Source of the DNA: Paenalicyclobacillus macrosporangiidus
GTDB taxonomy: Bacteria > Bacillota > Bacilli > Alicyclobacillales > Alicyclobacillaceae
DNA: 64,000 nt
NCBI RefSeq assembly: GCF_900116805.1
Contig: NZ_FPBV01000006.1
Coordinates: 62,001 to 126,000 of the forward strand
Direction: 5' to 3'
Positions 41,180-50,893 of this stretch are shown here, in pieces. Made by a program: the position numbers and the translations under genes. Position 1 is the first letter of the stretch. Every line of letters begins with the position of its first letter. The notes beneath the pieces were generated by a model that saw nothing but the letters and a program-made list of their open reading frames with translations, was not told the DNA's origin and did not search any database.

Positions 41180-41887
41180 GTGCCTCGATCTCGCAATCCG
41201 AACCGTGACCAAGCACGCGAGATATGGCTTGAGCACGGCGGAAACATCACTAACCGACAGATCGCTGAAATGCTTGGTGAGAGCGAAAGGGTTATTGCGG
41301 TGTGGAAGCACCGAGACGGCTGGGCGAATGTTGTACAACAAACTGATGAAAGTTGTACAACAAACGCCAAGCCTAAACCGCGCAAGGCCGGTGCTCCTCG
41401 CGGCAACAAGAACGCGGTCGGCAACCGTGGAGGACCTGGTGGACCACCAGGCAACAAGAAGGCGGTCGTGACCGGCGAATACGAAACCATCTACTTGGAC
41501 GCGCTCGACGACGAGGAGCGTGTCCTTTTTGCTGCTGTAGACACGGACGTAACAGCGCAGCTTGATCGTGAGATCCGGTTGCTTGAGATTCGGGAGCGCC
41601 GCATGCTTCAGCGGATCAAACATCTGCAGCAAGGACCAGAGATGGTCCTGCAGTTCGAGGATCACAGCGAGCAATCCAGCGACATACACGGGGATACAGA
41701 TATCCGAAACGAACGTCGTGAGGCTGCGCTCGACCGCATCCAGCGCATTGAGGAGGCGCTCACACGTGTGCAGGAACGCAAGGCGAAGCTGCTGGATCTC
41801 AAGCACAAAGTTGAGAAGGGCGCCGGTCCTGATGACAGCAGTCTGGCTGACCTTGCTCGCGCGATTCGGGAGAGTGCCGAATCATGA
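41180..41887 (+). CDS. Terminase small subunit, PBSX type
   Basis: A protein of about 235 residues starting PRSRNPNRDQAREIWLEHGG, with an N-terminal HTH (NRQIAEMLGESERVIAVWKH), a Gly/Asn-rich linker (GAPRGNKNAVGNRGGPGGPP) and a coiled C-terminal oligomerisation part. It matches the XtmA/YqaS layout and would recognise the packaging site. GTG 41171 is an alternative start but sits close to GGAGGTG. Overlaps terL by ATGA. Confidence 0.9.
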   Translation: MPRSRNPNRDQAREIWLEHGGNITNRQIAEMLGESERVIAVWKHRDGWANVVQQTDESCTTNAKPKPRKAGAPRGNKNAVGNRGGPGGPPGNKKAVVTGEYETIYLDALDDEERVLFAAVDTDVTAQLDREIRLLEIRERRMLQRIKHLQQGPEMVLQFEDHSEQSSDIHGDTDIRNERREAALDRIQRIEEALTRVQERKAKLLDLKHKVEKGAGPDDSSLADLARAIRESAES

Positions 41888-43101
41888 GTTTTACGTGGGG
41901 GAGGTTCAGCCAAAAGCAACTGGATTCGATCCGTAACTCCACGGCCCGCCTGAACTTCTGGGAGGGCGCCGTTCGCTCTGGTAAGACCATCGCGAGTATC
42001 GTGCGCTGGCTGGACTACATCGCAACCGGGCCGTCAGGCGACCTGCTGATGGTCGGCAAAACGGAGCGCACGCTCAAGCGCAACATCCTAGATGTGATGG
42101 AGCAGATCCTCGGCCCGCGGTTGTACCGCTACAACAAGGGCGAAGGCGAGGTCTACGTCTGCGGCCGAAAGATTTACGTCGCCGGCGCGAATGACGAGCG
42201 GGCTGAAGGTAAGATCCGCGGAATGACACTCGCCGGCGCGTACGGCGACGAGGTGACGCTGTGGCCGGAGAACTTCTTTAAGATGCTCCTGTCGCGCCTA
42301 TCAGTTTCGGGCGCCAAGTTCTTCGGCACGACGAACCCCGACAGCCCATACCACTGGCTGAAGGTGGAATACCTGGACAAGACGGATCTCGACCTGCGGT
42401 CATGGCACTTCGTGCTCGAGGACAACCCAAACCTTGACCAGGCGTACGTAGAGGCCCTGAAACGTGAGTATACCGGCCTCTGGTACAAGCGGTTCATCCT
42501 CGGTTTGTGGGTTATGGCCGAGGGAGCCATCTACGATATGTGGGATGATACCTTGAACACCTTCACGGACGCCGACATACCGCCGGGACTCAAGATGGTT
42601 GCACGGCGGTACATCTCCGTGGACTATGGCACGCAAAACGCCACGGTGTTCCTCGACTGTTTGGACGACGGTGACACGCTATGGATCGTCAACGAGTACT
42701 ACCACAGCGGCCGGGAACAAGGCCGACAGAAAGAGGATGCCGAGTACGCTGATGACCTGCTCAACTTCGCCGGCCCAGAGCGGCCACGATTCGTCATCGC
42801 CGACCCTTCGGCAGCCAGTTTCAAGATTGCGCTGCGGCGCCGTGGTCTGATGGTGAGAGACGCTGAGAACGACGTTCTGGAAGGCATCCGGATGACGGCG
42901 ACGATGATTGCGAAGCGCAAGTTGCGCGTGAACCGCGACAGGTGCCCACATCTCGTCAAGGAGATAGCAGGCTACGTGTGGGACGCGAAGGCCGCCGAGC
43001 GCGGCGAGGAAAAGCCGTTGAAGCAAAACGATCATGCGGTTGACGCCATGCGCTACCTGGTCGCGACGGTGGTCAACAAGTACCGGCTGCATTCAGCGTG
43101 A
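41884..43101 (+). CDS. Terminase large subunit, PBSX type
   Basis: A 405-residue packaging motor. Walker A-like FWEGAVRSGKTIASI, Walker B region GAYGDEVTLW, coupling motif FFGTTNPDSPYHW, and the C-terminal nuclease with ISVDYGTQNATVFLD, VIADPSAASFK and NDHAVDAMRYL. Complete. It follows terS and precedes the portal gene in standard order. Confidence 0.95.
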   Translation: MSFTWGRFSQKQLDSIRNSTARLNFWEGAVRSGKTIASIVRWLDYIATGPSGDLLMVGKTERTLKRNILDVMEQILGPRLYRYNKGEGEVYVCGRKIYVAGANDERAEGKIRGMTLAGAYGDEVTLWPENFFKMLLSRLSVSGAKFFGTTNPDSPYHWLKVEYLDKTDLDLRSWHFVLEDNPNLDQAYVEALKREYTGLWYKRFILGLWVMAEGAIYDMWDDTLNTFTDADIPPGLKMVARRYISVDYGTQNATVFLDCLDDGDTLWIVNEYYHSGREQGRQKEDAEYADDLLNFAGPERPRFVIADPSAASFKIALRRRGLMVRDAENDVLEGIRMTATMIAKRKLRVNRDRCPHLVKEIAGYVWDAKAAERGEEKPLKQNDHAVDAMRYLVATVVNKYRLHSA

Positions 43102-43138
43102 TGGCGGAACACATCGTGGAGAAAGGAGGGGATTGCCT

Positions 43139-44716
43139 ATGTCGAAGAGCGGTAAACGCGCAAAGACGTCTCCTAGATCCACGAAAGAGGTACAGCATTC
43201 AACTCCTGCGGCACCACGCGGGTTAACTTTGGACACGCTTGCCAATGTGCTTACCAAGATCGTGACCATGGATGCTTTCAGCAATCCACTGGCCCGTCTT
43301 GGTTACGGTACACCGAACATTATCGAGGGCACCCAATACCCGCTCACGCGGTTGACGCAGAACTACCAACTGCTGAACAGTCTGTACCGGAACAACTGGA
43401 TCGTTCGGCGTGTGGTGGACATCATCCCAGAAGACATGTGCCGGAACTGGATCGCCATCCAGAGCCAGATGCCGCCGGAGGCAATCGACAAACTGAACCG
43501 TATGTGGCGGTCCAAACGACTCAAGCAAAAAATCCTGCAGGGTCTGAAATGGGGCCGCCTTTACGGAGGCGCCGCTGGGCTCATCATGATCGAAGGCCAC
43601 GAAGACATCCTGGACCAGCCGTTGGACTACGACATGATCATGCCGGGCAGCTTCAAGAATCTGATGATTGTCGACCGCTGGACCGGTGCGTACCCGTCAG
43701 AAGAACTCGAGGAAGACATCAACGACGTCGAGTTCGGATTGCCCAAGTACTACGAGATTACGCTGGAAAATGGTCAGGTGATACGAGTCCATCACAGCCG
43801 TGTGCTGCGGTTCACCGGCCGGGATCTTCCTTACTGGGAGAAACTTGCGGAGGTATACTGGGGCATCTCGGAAGTCGAGATCGTTTACGAGGAACTGAGG
43901 AAACGCGACAACACTTCCTTCAACATCGCGTCCCTGGTGTTCCTCGCCAATCTGCGCGTACTCAAGATGGAGGATTTGGGTGAGCTTCTGGCATTGGCGG
44001 ACGAGAACGCCAAGAAGGACCTATATAACGTCCTACAGGCGCAGAATTGGCTGATGTCCAACATGGGCGTGTACGTGATGTCTGCTAAGGACAGCATGGA
44101 GACGCACCAGTACACGTTCGCGGGCCTCAACGAGATCTACGAGTCTTTCATGATGGACATCGCAGGTGCATGTCAGATCCCTGTGACGCGTTTGTTCGGG
44201 CGTTCTCCGGCCGGCATGGACGCGACCGGTGAGAGCGACCTGCAGCACTACTACGAGACCGTACAGCAGGCGCAGGAGACGTATCTGGCGCCGATTCTGG
44301 ATAAGCTCCTGCCCATCATGTGCATGTCGGAGTTTGGTGCCATCCCGGACGACCTGGACTACAGTTTCAACCCCATCCGCAACCCGACAGACAAAGACAT
44401 CGCCGATCTGGTGCAGCAAAAGAGCGCAGCCATCGTCAACCTCTTCAACGCGGGCATCATTTCGCAAAAGACGGCGCTGCAGGAGTTGCGCCAGATGTCC
44501 GACACGACGGGCATGTTCACCAACATCACAGACGCGGACATCCAAGCGGACGAAGACCAGACCACAGACGCCGGGGAGATGATACCGGATGGCGCGTTCG
44601 CCTCTATTGGAGTCGCGGCGCCGGATCGAGTCGGAATATCGCCGGGCCATCAAACTGGCGATGGAAAAGCTGGGCGATTTGCTCAGTGGCTTAGACGATC
44701 CCTTCGAGATCGTTAG
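43139..44716 (+). CDS. Portal protein, DUF1073 family
   Basis: A 525-residue protein from ATG 43139 with AAAGGAGGGG upstream. The central DUF1073 region includes YRNNWIVRRVVDIIPEDMCR, LKWGRLYGGAAGLIMIEG, GISEVEIVYEEL and TRLFGRSPAGMDATGESDLQ. It forms the DNA gate of the head. Its last 128 bases overlap the MuF-type gene. Confidence 0.93.
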   Translation: MSKSGKRAKTSPRSTKEVQHSTPAAPRGLTLDTLANVLTKIVTMDAFSNPLARLGYGTPNIIEGTQYPLTRLTQNYQLLNSLYRNNWIVRRVVDIIPEDMCRNWIAIQSQMPPEAIDKLNRMWRSKRLKQKILQGLKWGRLYGGAAGLIMIEGHEDILDQPLDYDMIMPGSFKNLMIVDRWTGAYPSEELEEDINDVEFGLPKYYEITLENGQVIRVHHSRVLRFTGRDLPYWEKLAEVYWGISEVEIVYEELRKRDNTSFNIASLVFLANLRVLKMEDLGELLALADENAKKDLYNVLQAQNWLMSNMGVYVMSAKDSMETHQYTFAGLNEIYESFMMDIAGACQIPVTRLFGRSPAGMDATGESDLQHYYETVQQAQETYLAPILDKLLPIMCMSEFGAIPDDLDYSFNPIRNPTDKDIADLVQQKSAAIVNLFNAGIISQKTALQELRQMSDTTGMFTNITDADIQADEDQTTDAGEMIPDGAFASIGVAAPDRVGISPGHQTGDGKAGRFAQWLRRSLRDR

Positions 44717-45437
44717 ACGCCTGCGCAACGCCACTAACGACCCGTGGTATATCCAGTACGCCGAGGCCGTGGCCATGAAAATGGTCACGAACATCTTCAG
44801 CGACGCCGGACGGACATGGCGCCAAGCGGCGAACCGCAACAGCAAGGGCGGCGTGCTGTACCGGGCCCTCATGCAGGAGTTTGAGACATCCGTCGGCGGC
44901 GCCATCATGGCCCAGGTGCGCGAGAACGCCGAGTATATCCGGTCAGTTCCTGCTGATGTCGCGCGTGAGATGACGGAGCACATCATGCACCAGTCGATGG
45001 CTGGTTTCCGGGCGTCGGAGATCGCTGAACACCTGCTGTCCATTTACCCGCACATGTCAGAAGTCAAGGCGAACCTCATCGCGCGCACAGAGACCAGCAA
45101 AACGCGGACGGCACTGGAGCAGGCCCGGAGCGAACGCCTCGGGGCCCGATGGTATCAATGGCGCACGTCGGAGGACGCGCGGGTGCGCAAGAGTCACCGC
45201 CTGATGGACAAGGTCTTGGTGGCATGGGATGACCCGCCAAGCCCGGAGGCATTGGCCGGTGAGAAGTCTGTGGGTCACTACCACGCCGGCTGCATATGGA
45301 ACTGCCGTTGTGCGGCGTTGACGGTTCTGACGCTGGATGACGTCGATTGGCCGTGCAAGGTGTACAGAAATGGCGCCGTAACAACGATGACGCGGGCCCA
45401 GTTCGAGAGAATATGGACACCAAGCAAGGTGGTTTGA
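44589..45437 (+). CDS. Phage head morphogenesis protein (MuF/SPP1 gp7 type)
   Basis: A 282-residue minor head protein. The C-terminal MuF domain shows NLIARTETSKTRTALEQARS, YQWRTSEDARVRKSHRLMD and HAGCIWNCRCAALTV. It binds the portal and is ejected or packaged with DNA. Starts inside the portal gene. Terminator 45436-45459 follows immediately. Confidence 0.92.
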   Translation: MARSPLLESRRRIESEYRRAIKLAMEKLGDLLSGLDDPFEIVRRLRNATNDPWYIQYAEAVAMKMVTNIFSDAGRTWRQAANRNSKGGVLYRALMQEFETSVGGAIMAQVRENAEYIRSVPADVAREMTEHIMHQSMAGFRASEIAEHLLSIYPHMSEVKANLIARTETSKTRTALEQARSERLGARWYQWRTSEDARVRKSHRLMDKVLVAWDDPPSPEALAGEKSVGHYHAGCIWNCRCAALTVLTLDDVDWPCKVYRNGAVTTMTRAQFERIWTPSKVV

Positions 45438-45459
45438 AGCCCAACCGGGCTTCTTTTTT
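45436..45459 (+). terminator. Rho-independent terminator after the MuF gene
   Basis: GAAGCCC (45436-45442) pairs with GGGCTTC (45447-45453) and is followed by six T. It lies between the packaging genes and the protease-capsid genes, so read-through or antitermination would be needed for one late transcript. Confidence 0.85.
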
Positions 45460-45484
45460 ATGCCTTGAAAGGAGGTGATGACAG

Positions 45485-47086
45485 GTGAAGGCGTTCTACG
45501 GTTCGCGCTTTTCGCCGAACCAAACCATGACGCCTGAGGGCTTTCTTGTCGCGCACAACGTGCCCATCTCCCGCGCTGGTTGGTACGAGTACCTGGCCAG
45601 CGAGATCGGCGCCGACACAACCAGCGGAGACCGCATTGTCAAGGTGTTCCGCGATCCCGCCGAGGTGTTCAGCCCGGCTGCCATGGCGAGCTTCGAGGGC
45701 AAGCCGCTCACAGACGGGCACCCGCCGGCGGGAGTGACGCCGGACAACGCCTCGTGGTACGCCAAAGGCGCCGTGCAGAATGTCCGGCGGGGTACCGGTG
45801 AAGACAATGACCTACTGCTTGCCGATCTGGTCGTGTATGACGAACGCCTCATCAACGAGATTCGCGCTGGCAAGCGTGAGGTCTCGGCCGGTTACGAGTG
45901 CGAGTACGTGCCAAACGGAGATGGTACCTACTCGCAACGCAACATCGTCGGAAACCATGTCGCTGTCGTGGAAAGTGGAAGGGCCGGTGATCGAGTGCGG
46001 ATTCGTGACCAAAGCCCGGATGATGATGCCGAGGCCGCGGCCAAACGATACGGGATCGCCGTCAAAAAAGACGGTCACCGCTCACCGCCCAAAGGTTACC
46101 CCGAGGACCGCGAAGACTACGCCGACCCCGTGAACTACAAGTACCCGCTGACCGGTCAGCATGTGCAGGCGGCGGTTGAGTACTACAACCATCCTGGCGA
46201 GCGCGAAAAAGGCGGATACACCCCGGAGGAATTGGTTGTCATCGGCCGTCGCATGGTCCAAAGGCTCGGCAGCGGCTACGAGCTAAGGGACGGCCGAATC
46301 ATTACGCCGCGTGAAAACAAGCAGAAAGGTGCTGATTCAAGGATGAAGTTGAAGCTGCCTACTCGCCGGCACTCCCGCGTAACGGACGTGCTGGCGGCAA
46401 TCGGACTCAAGCAGTTTGCAGTGGACGCTGAGCCGGACGAGATTGTGGACGCTGTGGATGCCATGGCCGAGGAGCGCGCGTCTGCACAGGAAGAGCCCCC
46501 GAAGTCCAATGACGAGGGCGGTGCCCCCGAAGATGTAAAGCGCATCGAGGCGTTGGAGCAGAAGGTGGATGCCCTGACAGAGATGCTGCGCAAGCTGGTC
46601 GAGTCGAAGACCTCCGACGCCGAGAAGTCTCCGGAGGAGGCCATTGATGAGGCCATCGCCCAGATGGAGGACCCCGAAAACACGCCGCCTCGTACGCAGG
46701 ACAACGCCGAGGAAGAGGAGAGCCATACCATCGACCCGTCCATGGTTGAGGATGAGGCCGGCCCGGTGGCGCCTCCGGAGGAACGCCCGCAGTCTGGTCT
46801 GACGGCTGTCGACACTGCGTACAAGATCGCCGCTCTGAAGGCTATCAAACCGATCATCGCCGCAATCCCCGACCCTGTGGCCAAAAAGAAGGCTGCCGAC
46901 GCGGCCATCGCGGCCATCAAGGGGAAGCCGTCGACCAACACGTACGCCATGATCGAGCGGGCGAACCGGCAGCGCGCGCGTGACCAGCAGACCAACAAGC
47001 CGACCGCACAGCAGACGCCTGACATCTCGCAACTCGGCCGCGAATGGGCCAAGAAGTACAACCCGCACTACAAGGAGCGGGCCTAA
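45485..47086 (+). CDS. DUF2213 prohead protease with scaffold-like C-terminal region
   Basis: A 533-residue protein. Residues 1-170 are the DUF2213 domain (TPEGFLVAHNVPISRAGWYE, FEGKPLTDGHPP, YECEYVPNGDGTYSQRNIVG, NHVAVVESGRAG). Residues ~195-265 are a DUF6582-like insert (YADPVNYKYPLTGQHVQAAV). After residue 287 an acidic coiled region (EALEQKVDALTEMLRKLVES) has scaffold-like composition. An in-frame ATG at 46343 with AAAGGTG upstream could yield a separate scaffold. GTG 45485 after AAAGGAGGTGATGACAG. Confidence 0.85.
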   Translation: MKAFYGSRFSPNQTMTPEGFLVAHNVPISRAGWYEYLASEIGADTTSGDRIVKVFRDPAEVFSPAAMASFEGKPLTDGHPPAGVTPDNASWYAKGAVQNVRRGTGEDNDLLLADLVVYDERLINEIRAGKREVSAGYECEYVPNGDGTYSQRNIVGNHVAVVESGRAGDRVRIRDQSPDDDAEAAAKRYGIAVKKDGHRSPPKGYPEDREDYADPVNYKYPLTGQHVQAAVEYYNHPGEREKGGYTPEELVVIGRRMVQRLGSGYELRDGRIITPRENKQKGADSRMKLKLPTRRHSRVTDVLAAIGLKQFAVDAEPDEIVDAVDAMAEERASAQEEPPKSNDEGGAPEDVKRIEALEQKVDALTEMLRKLVESKTSDAEKSPEEAIDEAIAQMEDPENTPPRTQDNAEEEESHTIDPSMVEDEAGPVAPPEERPQSGLTAVDTAYKIAALKAIKPIIAAIPDPVAKKKAADAAIAAIKGKPSTNTYAMIERANRQRARDQQTNKPTAQQTPDISQLGREWAKKYNPHYKERA

Positions 47087-47117
47087 CCTATCGTTTCTCG
47101 CAAAGGAGGAGATTTGA

Positions 47118-47642
47118 GTGCCTGGTTCCGTTGTGGGCAAGACCCTGAACCTGGGTTATCCCGGGAACGTATCTCGTAGTGCTGATGCCGTGATCGTGAA
47201 TCGCCCTGTGCGGTCGACCGATAGCAACCCGATCCCCTTTGGGGCGCCGGTGGTGTTAAACTCGGACAACACTTACTCCCTGTTCGGCGCAACAAACACG
47301 GCCGCTGATTTCGCAGGTGTGGCCATTCGTGAGGTCAAGCAGGCCACTTCATATCTGTCCCAGCCGTATGGACAGACGCAGTACAACCCTGGCGATCCGT
47401 GCGACGTGATCGAACGGGGCTCGGTGACGGTCACCTGCAACGTGGGAACGCCGGTGGCCGGCGGCCCCGTGTACATCCGTGTGGCGGCCAACGCTTCCAT
47501 CCCGAACGGCGTTGTCGGCGGCTTTGAGGCGGCGGCGGACGGAACTAATACGGTGCAGTTAACCAACGTGCAGTGGAAGACCGGCAAGATCGATGCCAAC
47601 AACACCGCCGAGATCACGATCCTGTCTCGCAACAAGGCGTGA
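47118..47642 (+). CDS. Structural cement protein (Gp24/DUF2190-like)
   Basis: A 174-residue beta-rich protein (GKTLNLGYPGNVSRSADAVI, FAGVAIREVKQATSYLSQPY, VIERGSVTVTCNVGTPVAGG) typical of capsid decoration/cement proteins placed before the major capsid gene. GTG 47118 with AAAGGAGGAG. Confidence 0.85.
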   Translation: MPGSVVGKTLNLGYPGNVSRSADAVIVNRPVRSTDSNPIPFGAPVVLNSDNTYSLFGATNTAADFAGVAIREVKQATSYLSQPYGQTQYNPGDPCDVIERGSVTVTCNVGTPVAGGPVYIRVAANASIPNGVVGGFEAAADGTNTVQLTNVQWKTGKIDANNTAEITILSRNKA

Positions 47643-47672
47643 CGATAGGTTGACCGAAGGAGGAATGGACAG

Positions 47673-48680
47673 ATGACGGTGACTCCTGGACAGCGGACCT
47701 ACACGGTGCCGGGCCTGGGCGGCGGTGTCATGACAAATGATGCGGCCATCGCCAGTGGCCTGGCGTTCCTGAATGCCGAGCTTGAAAAGCGCGACCCTCG
47801 CCTGCTGGAGCCCCTTCAAAGCGTGACGTGGCCGCGTGACATCGTGGCTCGCACGGGTGGCGGCTGGGTCGAGTTCAGCAGCCAGTACTTTGTCGACTAT
47901 GCCACGACGGGCGGCCAGGACGGCGGCATCATCGGCGGTGAGAGCAATGACATCCCGATCATGCAGGCCAATCTGACCAAGGATGTGTGGAAGGTCTTCA
48001 CCTTCTCGAATATCCTGAAGGTGCCGTTCGTCGACCAGTCCAAGCTGCAAGGCATTGGCCGCTCGTTGGACGACATCCTGGACAAAGGCATCCGGCTCAA
48101 CTACAACAAATCCATCGACAACGTGGTCTACGTCGGCGTACCGTCCCTCGGTGTTACGGGTCTGGTAAACGATCCGAATGTCACGGCAAGCGCGGCGCCG
48201 AATGGCGCAAGTGGTCAGTCCACGTGGCAGAGCAAGACGCCGCAGGAGATCCTGGATGACGTCAACAGCATCATCCAGGCGACGTGGCAGGCGTCAGAGT
48301 ACGACCTGACCGGTATGGCGAATCACATCTTGATTCCGCCGGCGCAATACAGCTATCTCGTCGGTCGCACGGTAAGCCAAGCTGGGAACATCTCGATCCT
48401 GCAGTTCTTGCTCGAGAACAATCTGGGACGCAACCAGGGCATTGACCTTGTGATCGCACCGTCTCGGTGGTGTACTGGCGCCGGCGTTGGCGGAAAGGAC
48501 CGCATGGTGGCCTATGTCAATGACGAGGACCGCGTGAATTTCGACCTGACCGTCCCGCTGTCGCGCGTCATGACGCAGTCGCAGGTGACGGAGATGGCCT
48601 ACTTGACGGCCTATGCCGCTCAGTTCAGCCAGGTCAAGATCCTGTATCGGCAGTGCATCCAATACATGGACGGTATCTGA
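47673..48680 (+). CDS. Major capsid protein, DUF2184 family
   Basis: A 335-residue HK97-fold-type capsid protein of the DUF2184 family: LAFLNAELEKRDPRLLEPLQ, WVEFSSQYFVDYATTGGQDG, FTFSNILKVPFVDQSKLQGI and the C-terminal VNFDLTVPLSRVMTQSQVTE. GAAGGAGG precedes the ATG. Complete. Confidence 0.93.
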   Translation: MTVTPGQRTYTVPGLGGGVMTNDAAIASGLAFLNAELEKRDPRLLEPLQSVTWPRDIVARTGGGWVEFSSQYFVDYATTGGQDGGIIGGESNDIPIMQANLTKDVWKVFTFSNILKVPFVDQSKLQGIGRSLDDILDKGIRLNYNKSIDNVVYVGVPSLGVTGLVNDPNVTASAAPNGASGQSTWQSKTPQEILDDVNSIIQATWQASEYDLTGMANHILIPPAQYSYLVGRTVSQAGNISILQFLLENNLGRNQGIDLVIAPSRWCTGAGVGGKDRMVAYVNDEDRVNFDLTVPLSRVMTQSQVTEMAYLTAYAAQFSQVKILYRQCIQYMDGI

Positions 48681-48696
48681 TGAGGGGGTTGCATGC

Positions 48697-48921
48697 ATGC
48701 GAGTGTTCTCGCGCAAGTCTCTGATGTTTCATCACCCGACCGGAGAGGAGGCGCCCGTCACCGTACGGGCGCATGACTTTTCCGACGTTCCGGATTGGGT
48801 GGCTCACTCCACGATGTTCCGTTGGGCCTTGGATGACGGGGTAGTGAGTGTGATCGAGTCCAAGGCTGACGAAGTTCAGGCGGAAAAGGCGGCGGCCAAG
48901 CGCGGTAAAGCTGGTGGATGA
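48697..48921 (+). CDS. Hypothetical head-region protein, 74 aa
   Basis: ATG 48697 with GAGGGGG upstream. MRVFSRKSLMFHHPTGEEAP, VPDWVAHSTMFRWALDDGVV; acidic-then-basic tail. Such small proteins follow the capsid gene in many phages. Overlaps the next start. Confidence 0.7.
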   Translation: MRVFSRKSLMFHHPTGEEAPVTVRAHDFSDVPDWVAHSTMFRWALDDGVVSVIESKADEVQAEKAAAKRGKAGG

Positions 48922-49421
48922 CCGTGGGGATGGATCCAACCTTCACGGACGTCAACGGCTTTTTTACGTTCGGGGATGGCTCGAACATCCGGCAAGGCAC
49001 CAATCCACCGTATGCTGTCTCGGACTTTCTGGCGATGTACCCGCAATTCGGGCCCGACGCCGATGACAAATACGTGGTTCCGCAGACGGTGATCGAAGCC
49101 TTCATCGACATGGCGAATGCGTCGATGTCGCAGGCGCGCTGGCGCAGCATGTGGCAGGCAGCCATGGGCTGGTATGTGGCGCACTTTTGCACGCTGTATC
49201 TCCAGTCGGCGGCCGATCCGAATAGCGGCGCCGCGGCGGTGCTTGAGGCCGGGCGCGCGCAAGGCGTCCTGACTGGAGAGTCCGTGGGAGACCTGTCGTA
49301 TTCGCAGGATGCGAACATCGCCAGTGTCGATGGTTGGGCTGCTTGGAACCTGACGGTATACGGCCAGCAACTGGCCACAATGGGGCGCCTGGTGGGAAAG
49401 GGCGGCATGTACGTCTACTGA
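48918..49421 (+). CDS. DUF4054 head-tail connector protein
   Basis: A 167-residue protein with DFLAMYPQFGPDADDKYVVP, MANASMSQARWRSMWQAAMG, WYVAHFCTLYLQS and a C-terminal VYGQQLATMGRLVGKGGMYV, characteristic of DUF4054 head-completion proteins. Confidence 0.88.
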   Translation: MTVGMDPTFTDVNGFFTFGDGSNIRQGTNPPYAVSDFLAMYPQFGPDADDKYVVPQTVIEAFIDMANASMSQARWRSMWQAAMGWYVAHFCTLYLQSAADPNSGAAAVLEAGRAQGVLTGESVGDLSYSQDANIASVDGWAAWNLTVYGQQLATMGRLVGKGGMYVY

Positions 49422-49436
49422 TAGGAGGCGGTGCGG

Positions 49437-50006
49437 TTGCTCAAGGCGATGGTAAAGGTCTCCTTAAGGTTGGACAAGACCTCCTCTCTAGCCAAGGCCC
49501 TCCATACGCTCGCCAAGACAGATGTGCTTGTCGGCATCCCGCAAGGCAGCGATCGTGAGGACGGCCCCATCACCAATGCCCAGCTACTCTATATCCACGA
49601 GCATGGTGTACGCTCGCAAACCATGCGCGAGGCCATGCAGCCGGATTTGGACCGCGGCGTGCCGTATAGCAAGGCGTATGACCTGTTCATCCATGAGCAT
49701 GGTTCGCCTCTTTGGAAGATCCCGCCGCGGCCGGTTTTGGAACCGTCCATTGCCACTGTCAAACCCAAGATCGCCGAGTGGTTCAAGAAGGCCACTGATG
49801 CGGCGCTGAACGGAGACGACCCGGGTCCATACCTGGATGCCGCCGGTAAGACAGCCCGGGACGCAGCATTCAACTGGTTTACGGACCCGCGCAATGGTTG
49901 GCCGCCCAATGCGCCGTCCACCATCAAAGCCAAGGGCAGCGACCGACCGCTCATTGACACCGGCGAGATGCGCAAGGCCATCACTTGGGTGGTGAGGGAA
50001 CGATGA
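49437..50006 (+). CDS. Phage neck/tail-completion-like morphogenesis protein
   Basis: About 189 residues: LAKTDVLVGIPQGSDREDGP, AQLLYIHEHG, IPPRPVLEPSIATVKPKIAE, PLIDTGEMRKAITWVV; the pattern of Gp10-like phage virion morphogenesis proteins. TTG 49437 has better spacing from GGAGG than GTG 49431. Confidence 0.78.
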   Translation: MLKAMVKVSLRLDKTSSLAKALHTLAKTDVLVGIPQGSDREDGPITNAQLLYIHEHGVRSQTMREAMQPDLDRGVPYSKAYDLFIHEHGSPLWKIPPRPVLEPSIATVKPKIAEWFKKATDAALNGDDPGPYLDAAGKTARDAAFNWFTDPRNGWPPNAPSTIKAKGSDRPLIDTGEMRKAITWVVRER

Positions 50007-50353
50007 TGCAGCTTTCGCGCGTGCTGTCTAGCCGACGGATGGCGCAGACCTTCACCGTCTATCGCAAGGGCGGATCATGGGTGGCTGGGCGCTGGAACGG
50101 CACGGAAACCCCTATACAGATGACTGGTGTTATCACCGTGCCAAGCGAGACGGACGTCGAACAGGTGCCGGAGGGCGACCGCCAGCGCGGGGCCATCTGT
50201 GTCTACACCGCCCAGCCATTGATGATCACGAACGCCGGAGGTACATCAGACGAGATTTTATGGCGAGGTCAGAGGTACCGGGCTGCGAAGGTTTGGCCGT
50301 ATGCGGACTACGGGTACTACAAGTGCATCGCCGTGCGGATGGATGATGTGTGA
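50003..50353 (+). CDS. Head-tail joining protein-like, 116 aa
   Basis: Beta-rich small protein (FTVYRKGGSWVAGRWNGTET, GVITVPSETDVEQVPEGDRQ, YRAAKVWPYADYGYYKCIAV) in the position of a head-closure or tail-completion factor. ATG 50003 or 50006; overlaps both neighbours. Confidence 0.75.
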   Translation: MMQLSRVLSSRRMAQTFTVYRKGGSWVAGRWNGTETPIQMTGVITVPSETDVEQVPEGDRQRGAICVYTAQPLMITNAGGTSDEILWRGQRYRAAKVWPYADYGYYKCIAVRMDDV

Positions 50354-50883
50354 TGGCAGATACCGTGCTCACCGTGCAACAGATCGAGGACATCTTTCAG
50401 ACGTGGACCAGTCAGGCTCTCGGAGTAACAGATCCGGGAGCCGTTCGTATTGGATGGCCAATGGACGGTGCCCCGGCGTGGCATATCACGGATGATGTTT
50501 GCTTCGTGCTCGTGACGTATGTTGACAACCCAATCACTCGTCAAATAGAGCGCTCATACAGTCCGCTGGACCCGGACAATGCGAACATGGCGCACTCCTA
50601 CATAGACAGCGTTCGTGTGTCCTGGACACTGTATGGACCCAACGCCTTCGAGCGTGCCGACATCATCCGCGCAGCGCTCTTTCAGCCTTCCACCACCGAT
50701 ACACTGGCCGCCAACAACCTCGGATTGGTGACTGATGTACCAATGCCGATCCGAGTGCCTGAACTGTTCAACGGCCAGTGGTGGAGTCGCGCGACGTTGT
50801 ATGCAGACTTCAATCAGTTGGTCATCCGTCAGACGTCCGTCCCGTACATCACAGGTTCGGACGTGAGAATCGTTGAAGGGTAG
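50350..50883 (+). CDS. Phage neck terminator protein (gp12-like)
   Basis: A 177-residue protein (WPMDGAPAWHITDDVCFVLV, SYSPLDPDNANMAHSYIDSV, RVSWTLYGPNAFERADIIRA) resembling neck terminator proteins of contractile-tailed phages. GTG 50350 or ATG 50353. Confidence 0.78.
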   Translation: MMADTVLTVQQIEDIFQTWTSQALGVTDPGAVRIGWPMDGAPAWHITDDVCFVLVTYVDNPITRQIERSYSPLDPDNANMAHSYIDSVRVSWTLYGPNAFERADIIRAALFQPSTTDTLAANNLGLVTDVPMPIRVPELFNGQWWSRATLYADFNQLVIRQTSVPYITGSDVRIVEG

Positions 50884-50893
50884 GTGAACCCTG

